This document shows positions 58,141 to 64,000 of a stretch of DNA of 64,000 nucleotides, in pieces (the first letter of the stretch is position 1; each line of letters opens with the position of its first letter). Made by a program: the position numbers and the translations under genes. The DNA is from Archangium sp. (GTDB lineage Bacteria > Myxococcota > Myxococcia > Myxococcales > Myxococcaceae). A model generated the notes under the pieces. It had not been told where the DNA came from, searched no databases, and saw nothing but the letters and a program-made list of their open reading frames with translations. The stretch is taken from assembly GCA_022843845.1 (NCBI GenBank), contig JALHMW010000002.1:246240-310239 (forward strand), in the 5' to 3' direction.

Positions 58141-59024
58141 CGTCGCCCGAGCTGCTGGTCATTGCCGGGCCGACCGCGTCGGGGAAGACCCGCGTCGCGA
58201 TCGAGCTGGCCGAACGCATCGGCGCCGAGATCGTCAACGCCGACTCGCAGCAGGTCTACCGGCACTTCGACATCGGCACCGCGAAGCCCTCGGCCTCGGA
58301 GCTGGCGCGGGTGCCGCATCACGTCCTCTCGTGCGTGGAGCCGACCGAGGCGTTTCATGCGGCGCGGTTCCAACAGCTCGCCGACGCGGCGGTCGCCGAC
58401 ATCCATGCGCGCGGAAAACGGGTCGTCGTGGTGGGCGGCACCGGGCTCTACATTCGGGTGCTGCTCCATGGAGTCGTGGAAGCGCCGGGAACCGACGGCG
58501 CCTTGAGGGCCGAGCTCGAGACGTTCTCTGACGCCGAGCTCCACGCGCGCCTCGCGGCGGTCGATGCTGTGACTGCGCAGCGACTGCCGGTGCCTGATCG
58601 GGTGCGGGTGATCCGCGCGCTCGAGATCCACGCGCTGACCGGCGAGGCGGCCTCGGCCCATCGGGAGCGCCATGCGTTTCAGGCCGATCGGTACGCGTTC
58701 AAGCTCTTCGTGCTCAACCCGGCGCGTGAAGCCGTCTACGCGGCGATCAACGCGAGGGCGCGCGCGATGTTCGACGCGGGATTGATCGACGAGGTGCGCT
58801 CCCTGGTGGCGAAGGGCTACCGCGATGCGGCGCCGATGCGGGCCGTTGGGTACGTGCAGGCGCTGGCCTGCGTCGATGGCGCGATGACGAAAGAGCAGGC
58901 GATCGACGACGTCGCGCAGAAGACGCGGCACTACGCGAAGCGGCAGTACACGTGGTTCAAGAAGGAGCAGGGTGCCGTGTTCGTCACGCCGCCCGTCGAC
59001 CTCGCGGCGCTCGCCGCGTCCTGA
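58137..59024 (+). CDS. miaA: tRNA dimethylallyltransferase
   Basis: VIAGPTASGKTRVAIELAERIGAEIVNADSQQVYRHFDIGTAKPS, VVVGGTGLYIRVLLHG. Confidence 0.95.
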   Translation: MTSPELLVIAGPTASGKTRVAIELAERIGAEIVNADSQQVYRHFDIGTAKPSASELARVPHHVLSCVEPTEAFHAARFQQLADAAVADIHARGKRVVVVGGTGLYIRVLLHGVVEAPGTDGALRAELETFSDAELHARLAAVDAVTAQRLPVPDRVRVIRALEIHALTGEAASAHRERHAFQADRYAFKLFVLNPAREAVYAAINARARAMFDAGLIDEVRSLVAKGYRDAAPMRAVGYVQALACVDGAMTKEQAIDDVAQKTRHYAKRQYTWFKKEQGAVFVTPPVDLAALAAS

Positions 59025-59336
59025 ACACGAACGGACGTCGAGCAGGAGCGATGAGCGCGTCGACGACGAGGCCCCCGCCGCTCCACTGCTCGACGTTCGG
59101 GAGAAAGAGCAGCTGCATCGCGAACGAGCCGAGGGACGCCGGTGACGTACCCGTCGAAGCCGCTCGCGCTCCTTGAAAGAGCCGAGGAGGTTCGGAGGAG
59201 CACGCCGCCTGCCGTCAGCTCGCGGGCTTCAGCCGCGACGAGACACGACATGGCCCCGATGACTGGAGCCGGCGTTCAGCGTGAACCGTCGCAGCTGCTT
59301 GTCAGCTGTGTCGACGCGAGGGCCCGGGTCGCATCC

Positions 59337-60083
59337 TCAACGGCGCATGAAGCGGCCGCGACGCCCACCACCGACGAACTGCGGCTGCTGCATCGGAGGC
59401 GTCTCGAGCCCGAACTGCCACCACGCGGGCTCCCACGCCTTCATCTTCAACTTCTTGTCGTTCTGCAGGGCGCTCAGCGCGGTCTTCAGCTTCTCGTCGC
59501 TGGGGTTCTCCGCCACGCTGCGGGCGAGCACCTTGAGCGCTCCATCGACGTCGCGGTTGGCCTGCAGGCACCACGCGTACGCGGCCCACACCATGCCGTC
59601 CTTCTTGCCGTGCTTCACCGCGTCTTCGAACGACTTGCGCATCGCCTCGAAGTCTTTGCGCTGGAAGTAGATGGCGCCCTGCATCGCGCGGGCGAGGTAG
59701 CTGCGCGGCGCGGTCTTCGCGAACGAGGCCATGGCGGCGTCGGTGTTCTTGAAGAGGTGGTGGATCATCCCGATCTGCGCGTGGAGCTCGCTCTCGACCA
59801 GGAACTGCTCCTTGCCGTAGGGCAGGGCGGCCTCGATGATCTTGATCACCTTCTCGGCCTTGACCTTCTGCTCCTTGGGGTTCGGCGGCATCGCCTCGAA
59901 CTCCTTCTTCACCTGCTCCATCACCCCCTGCACCTTCATGAAGGTGCGTCGGGCCAGCACCACGTACAGGCCGAGGAAGACGATGGTGCCGGGCACGATG
60001 CCGGCAATGAGGGAGAAGCCGGCCACCTTGACGATGACCGTGATGAGGATTCCAGCCGCGAGCGCGTACACCAGGTTCAGCAT
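59337..60083 (-). CDS. Membrane-anchored TPR-like protein
   Basis: Two N-terminal TMs MLNLVYALAAGILITVIVKVAGFSLIAGIVPGTIVFLGLYVVLA; TPR-like helices. Confidence 0.72.
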   Translation of the reverse strand: MLNLVYALAAGILITVIVKVAGFSLIAGIVPGTIVFLGLYVVLARRTFMKVQGVMEQVKKEFEAMPPNPKEQKVKAEKVIKIIEAALPYGKEQFLVESELHAQIGMIHHLFKNTDAAMASFAKTAPRSYLARAMQGAIYFQRKDFEAMRKSFEDAVKHGKKDGMVWAAYAWCLQANRDVDGALKVLARSVAENPSDEKLKTALSALQNDKKLKMKAWEPAWWQFGLETPPMQQPQFVGGGRRGRFMRR

Positions 60084-60173
60084 GCGGCGCCTGTAACGTA
60101 TGGAGTGCACCCGCGACAAGGTGCTTCCCCCTCGTCTGGAATCTGGTACTCACGCGTCGGTCGAGGCAGCGCT

Positions 60174-60257
60174 GGCCTTCTGTCGAAACTGGTAGACGAA
60201 GCGGACTCAAAATCCGCCGCCCTCACGGGCATCCCGGTTCGAGTCCGGGGAAGGCCA
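60174..60257 (+). tRNA. tRNA-Leu(CAA)
   Basis: Acceptor GGCCTTC/GAAGGCC, anticodon stem-loop GCGGA-CTCAAAA-TCCGC, long variable arm, T arm CCCGG-TTCGAGT-CCGGG. Confidence 0.93.
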
Positions 60258-60419
60258 CTCTCTTTCTCCTGTGAGCGTGGGCGGTTGCGAAGGCGCCCAG
60301 ACAGGCCCCACACAGAGCCCTGAGGCGCGTGGCCCGAAGAGTGAGGCCGGTGTCTCGAGAGCCGGGTGCGCTACGATCGCACGCTCCACGGCGTCCAGCA
60401 CGCCAACCCTCGGGCCCTC

Positions 60420-61838
60420 ATGAACCGTCGTCGTGTCCTCTTCACCGTCGTCTTCTCCGTGTGGATCAGCAGCTGCAGCGGCCCAGGAGGCGACGTCGCG
60501 CGCTTCGAGATCGTCGAGCGCACCGGTCTCGCAGTCGATGGGGGCGGCCCCTTCAAGCTGACCTCCAACCCCGTGCTTGAGGTGACGACCGAAGCGTTCG
60601 AGGCGGAGTCCGCGCTCCTCGGTAGCGCTCGGAGCGGCGGCTCCCTGGTGCGGTTCCGGAGGAGCACGCGACCGGCCGGGAACGGGGGGCGACTTCAGGA
60701 CATGACCTTCGAGCGCACCGACTTCGGGAGCGCGCCCGGCGGGGTCCAGGTGCCGTTCCTCGCGACACCGTTCTGCGAACCACCCGGGCCGTGCTCGACC
60801 TCGTACCACGCCGACTACGTGTGGCCGAAGGTCCTGAGGGATGGCTCTGTCTTGATGGCGGTCACGATGGGGACGGCCACCGGGGTGGAGGCGGAGATCT
60901 TCAAACCGCGCCACCGCCTGCTCCGCTTCGATCTCGATGGAGGCCTGTTGCTGAACACGGGCATCCCGATGGCGGCGGGCGCTGGCCAGGCCCTTGTCAG
61001 CAGCCTGGACGATGGCACCCTCCTCGTCTCCTACTCCGAACTCGAGGGACAGGGGAGCAAGGGCGTGTCCATCGACCTGCGCGCGGAAGACAGCGGCGCG
61101 ATCAGCTCGACAGTGACCCTCGACACCGTGACCATCGACACTGGCGGCGGCGAGGTGGAGCTCCCCACCGCCATCACGCCAAGGGTCTCGAGGCTGGTGC
61201 CGCTGCGCAACGGCGGCTTCCTTGCCGTGGGCTATGCCGGGATGAATCGCAACATCGAGTGTGGATCTCAGGGGGTGGAGCCGCCGGACCCGGGTGGCTG
61301 CGGGCAGGGCATCTCGCACGCGATGCTCGTGAAGTTCGACAAGACTGGAAAGCAGCTGTGGCGACGCGACCTGGGGCGCGACTTCAAGCAGCCGGGGTCG
61401 TACTTCGTCGATGCGACCGAGCTCTCTGATGGGAGCCTCGTCGCGACGGGCCACATCGAGAAGCGAACCGGCTCGTGGCTGGACCCCGACCATGGCGCGT
61501 TGGTCACCCGGTTCTCGGCTGACGGAGCCATCCAGCGCGCGACCCGGTTCTGCCCCTGCCCCCAGTTCCTCAGTGGTGGAGCGGATGTGCTCGCCAGCAA
61601 CCCGCGGCCTGTCGACATCGGCGACTATGAGGTGGTGTTTCGGAACGGCCTCGGCGTCACGACCGCGACCCGGTTCAATGCGGCCAACGAGCTCATCGGC
61701 GCCGCGCAGATGACGGGGCAGCGCATGCAGCAGCAGTTCATCACCACGGACACGGGCTGGGCGTCCTTTGCTTGGGTCCCCACGTCTTTCGGGGCCGGAG
61801 GGACGAAGCTGTTTCATCACGAGCTCGTCGCGCGTTGA
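60420..61838 (+). CDS. Lipoprotein with beta-propeller-like repeats
   Basis: MNRRRVLFTVVFSVWISSCSGPGG lipobox; recurring DGSLV/LVRF/ADG-type strands. Confidence 0.65.
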   Translation: MNRRRVLFTVVFSVWISSCSGPGGDVARFEIVERTGLAVDGGGPFKLTSNPVLEVTTEAFEAESALLGSARSGGSLVRFRRSTRPAGNGGRLQDMTFERTDFGSAPGGVQVPFLATPFCEPPGPCSTSYHADYVWPKVLRDGSVLMAVTMGTATGVEAEIFKPRHRLLRFDLDGGLLLNTGIPMAAGAGQALVSSLDDGTLLVSYSELEGQGSKGVSIDLRAEDSGAISSTVTLDTVTIDTGGGEVELPTAITPRVSRLVPLRNGGFLAVGYAGMNRNIECGSQGVEPPDPGGCGQGISHAMLVKFDKTGKQLWRRDLGRDFKQPGSYFVDATELSDGSLVATGHIEKRTGSWLDPDHGALVTRFSADGAIQRATRFCPCPQFLSGGADVLASNPRPVDIGDYEVVFRNGLGVTTATRFNAANELIGAAQMTGQRMQQQFITTDTGWASFAWVPTSFGAGGTKLFHHELVAR

Positions 61839-61989
61839 GCGGCGTGAGGCGCGATGTTGTTCGAGGTCCGCCTCCAGCCTCAGTGACGTCAACGCCGGCA
61901 TCAGCGCTCGTCGCGCGATCCATCGCGCTGCTCTGACGTTGTCGACGACGGAGTCCCTCTGCGTCGCGGGCTCTGGTAGCTGTGCCGGC

Positions 61990-63288
61990 GTGACGTCGAA
62001 CGACGCGAACGAGACCCGCGGGGTGATTGGTCGAGCCTCTCGGCCCGGAGTGACGGCGGTCGTCGAGGCGCACCTGTTGGTCCTGAAGGGCAAGCCGATG
62101 CGGTCCGCCATTTCCGAGACCCTCGCGAAGCACTCGAAGCTGGGCGGGAACGATCGCCGCTTCGTCGCCTTCGCCACGCGCGAGCTGTCCCGTCACCAAC
62201 GTCTGCTCGATCTGGCAGCCAAGGCCCGGGGCCGTGCGCCCTCGAGCCTCAAGCTCCCCGAGGACCAGGCGATCTTCCGGTACGCGCTCTGGCGGAAGGA
62301 GCTCACCGGCGCGAGCGTCGAGGCCGTGATGGCCGAAGTCGGTCTCCCCGGCCCGGTGCGCCCTCGCTCGATGGCCGACGCGGTGATCAAAGAAGCGCTC
62401 TCGAAAGACGTCGTGCTCGACTTTGGAGACGACCCCATCGAGCGCGCGGCCGCGAAGCACTCGTTCCCGAACTGGATGGCAAAGGCGATCGCCGAGCAGG
62501 CGCCTGCAGGCGAGCTCGACGCGGTGCTGGCGGCGCTGAACAGGGAGCCGTTCCTCACCATGCGCGTGCGGCCCAACGGCACTCGCGAGACGCTGCTCCC
62601 CGAGCTGATCGCCGCCGGCTATCCCGTGCAGAGCTGCCCCGAGCTCCCCGACGCGATTCGGCTCAACGACGAGGGCAGGGCGATCTTCGAGTCGCGGTGG
62701 ATGAAGGAGGGGCGCCTGCTGGTGATGGATCTCGGCAGTCAGCTGCTCGCCGATCTCTGCCGCGCCGCTCCCGGCCAGACGGTCGTCGACTACTGCGCGG
62801 GTGCCGGCGGCAAGACGATCTTCCTCGCCGACGCGGTGGGCCCGAACGGTCGCGTCTACGCGCACGACACCTCGGCCAAGCGCCTGGTCGAGGCCAAGGA
62901 GCGCGCCGCCCAGCTCAAGCTCCGGCACATCAGCTTCCCGAAGGAGCCCCGGCTCGATCTCGCCGATCTCGCCCTCGTCGATGCGCCGTGCAGTGGCGTC
63001 GGCACGCTCGCCCGGGAGCCCGATCAGAAGTGGAAGCTCACGAAGGAGAAGGTGCTCGAGTTCCAGAAGAAGCAGCTCGAGATCCTCGACGCGGTCGTCG
63101 CGGGCCTCAAACCCGGTGGCGTCATCGTCTACGGCACCTGCAGCCTGCTCCGGGACGAGAACGACGCGGTGGTGGAGCAGTTCCTCGCGAAGCACCCCGA
63201 GTGTCGGCTCGACGGAGAGCCGCTCCGCGTGTGGCCGAACCGCATCGACGGCGGGGGCTTCTTCGGTGCCCGCCTCGTGAAGCAGTGA
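61990..63288 (+). CDS. RsmB/NSUN-family rRNA (cytosine-C5) methyltransferase
   Basis: VVDYCAGAGGKTIFLADAVG, VDAPCSGVGTLAREPDQKWKLTKEKVLEFQKKQLEIL, GTCSLLRDEND; GTG at 61990. Confidence 0.92.
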   Translation: MTSNDANETRGVIGRASRPGVTAVVEAHLLVLKGKPMRSAISETLAKHSKLGGNDRRFVAFATRELSRHQRLLDLAAKARGRAPSSLKLPEDQAIFRYALWRKELTGASVEAVMAEVGLPGPVRPRSMADAVIKEALSKDVVLDFGDDPIERAAAKHSFPNWMAKAIAEQAPAGELDAVLAALNREPFLTMRVRPNGTRETLLPELIAAGYPVQSCPELPDAIRLNDEGRAIFESRWMKEGRLLVMDLGSQLLADLCRAAPGQTVVDYCAGAGGKTIFLADAVGPNGRVYAHDTSAKRLVEAKERAAQLKLRHISFPKEPRLDLADLALVDAPCSGVGTLAREPDQKWKLTKEKVLEFQKKQLEILDAVVAGLKPGGVIVYGTCSLLRDENDAVVEQFLAKHPECRLDGEPLRVWPNRIDGGGFFGARLVKQ

Positions 63289-63324
63289 TACCGTCAGCGG
63301 CCTCACCATTTGAAGGAGTGACGT

Positions 63325-63723
63325 GTGCCGCCTCCGCCCTCGAGTAGCGACGCGACCCTGCAGCAGATTCACGCCGCGTGGGACGAAGCCCAGGCGCAGC
63401 TGAGGGCGCTGCGGGAGCAGGTCGAGCACCTCAACAACATGGCGCTCGCGAAGGTCGCCTCGAACATGCTCGAGCGTGACATGGACCGCGCCTACCGCGA
63501 TCTCGGCGAGGCCGTGTGGGCTGAAGTCTCGAAAGGCCGGCTCCAGCTCAGCCCCAACCTCAGCCACGTGCGCAAGTCGCTCGAGGTGGTGACCCAGAAG
63601 ATCCAGGCGCAGAATGCCTCGATCAACGATCTGCTCGCCGAAGGGGCCGACATCGCGAAGCGCCTTCAGGAAAAAATGTCTGCTGCGTCGAAGGGTGTGG
63701 CGCCGCAAACGAAAAGGCGGTAG
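63325..63723 (+). CDS. Hypothetical coiled-coil protein
   Basis: 132 aa, VPPPPSSSDATLQQIHAAWDEAQAQLRALREQVEHLNNMALAKV... Confidence 0.65.
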   Translation: MPPPPSSSDATLQQIHAAWDEAQAQLRALREQVEHLNNMALAKVASNMLERDMDRAYRDLGEAVWAEVSKGRLQLSPNLSHVRKSLEVVTQKIQAQNASINDLLAEGADIAKRLQEKMSAASKGVAPQTKRR

Positions 63724-63769
63724 GACACGCGCCGCTTCCGGGTTTCGGCCCGAAAAACATCGTGAATAT

Positions 63770-63842
63770 GGGGTCATAGCTCAGCTGGGAGAGCGCCTGA
63801 ATGGCATTCAGGAGGTCCACGGTTCGATCCCGTGTGGCTCCA
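63770..63842 (+). tRNA. tRNA-Ala(GGC)
   Basis: GGGGTCA/TGGCTCC acceptor, CCTGA-ATGGCAT-TCAGG anticodon arm, CACGG-TTCGATC-CCGTG T arm; CCA not encoded. Confidence 0.96.
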
Positions 63843-63850
63843 CAAACGAA

Positions 63851-63880
63851 GGGCTCCGGTGGAAACGCCGGGGCCCTTTT
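63851..63880 (+). terminator. Intrinsic terminator after tRNA-Ala
   Basis: GGGCTCCGGTG-GAAA-CGCCGGGGCCC (11-bp stem with G-U pairs) followed by TTTT. Confidence 0.9.
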
Positions 63881-63884
63881 GCTT

Positions 63885-64000
63885 GTGTGCCCAGCACGGG
63901 CGTGGACAGGAGGTGGAAGTCCTCTCGGAAGCAGGTCGAAGCGACCGACACGAACCGCAAGGTGACAAGCCGGGAAACCGGTCCACGCGTGAGTGTGGCG
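63885..64000 (+). mobile_element. Group II intron 5' end (truncated by window edge), probably class C
   Basis: Starts GTGTGCCCAGCACGGGCGTGGACAGGAGGTGGAAGTCCTCTCGGAAGCAGGTCGAAGCGACCGACACGAACCGCAAGGTG, matching the GUGYGCCC...GUGGAAGUCC...CGCAAGG layout of bacterial group II domain I; lies directly after a terminator. Confidence 0.8.

Noticed and set aside
60207-62177. 656-aa minus-strand ORF
   Set aside because: Runs through tRNA-Leu and antisense to the lipoprotein; shadow ORF.
61741-63777. 678-aa minus-strand ORF
   Set aside because: Antisense to the RsmB/NSUN-type gene and overlaps tRNA-Ala; shadow ORF.

Overview
High-GC, gene-dense bacterial chromosome segment. Gene content is myxobacterial in character (Pkn4-like kinase next to pfkA, FHA/GAF sigma54 activator, many TPR/HEAT proteins and Cys-rich lipoproteins); lineage is an inference from gene content only. 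About 55 protein-coding genes are supported, plus tRNA-Leu(CAA), tRNA-Ala(GGC) with a strong intrinsic terminator, and what looks like the 5' end of a group II intron immediately after that terminator, cut by the window edge. Recognisable housekeeping genes: selA, rluD-like, mutL, pfkA, lepA, lepB, carA, psd, hisS, miaA and an rsmB/NSUN-type methyltransferase. The regions most worth a second look are: the pseudo-methyltransferase/giant coiled-coil gene (2358-7826); selA flanked by two paralogous HNH genes (14714-17476); a MinD-like ATPase coupled to a J-like/RodZ-like protein (17481-19975); the HD / HEAT / cNMP-binding / Npt-HEAT cluster (21182-27901); a chain of overlapping lipoproteins (36521-39467); and the terminator-associated group II intron end (63885-64000). 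Long antisense ORFs in the supplied track (for example 1455-5126 minus, 39419-41473 plus) are judged to be GC-rich shadow ORFs. No CRISPR array, prophage, IS transposase or recognisable defence island was seen. No searches or computations were run; all family calls come from reading motifs.
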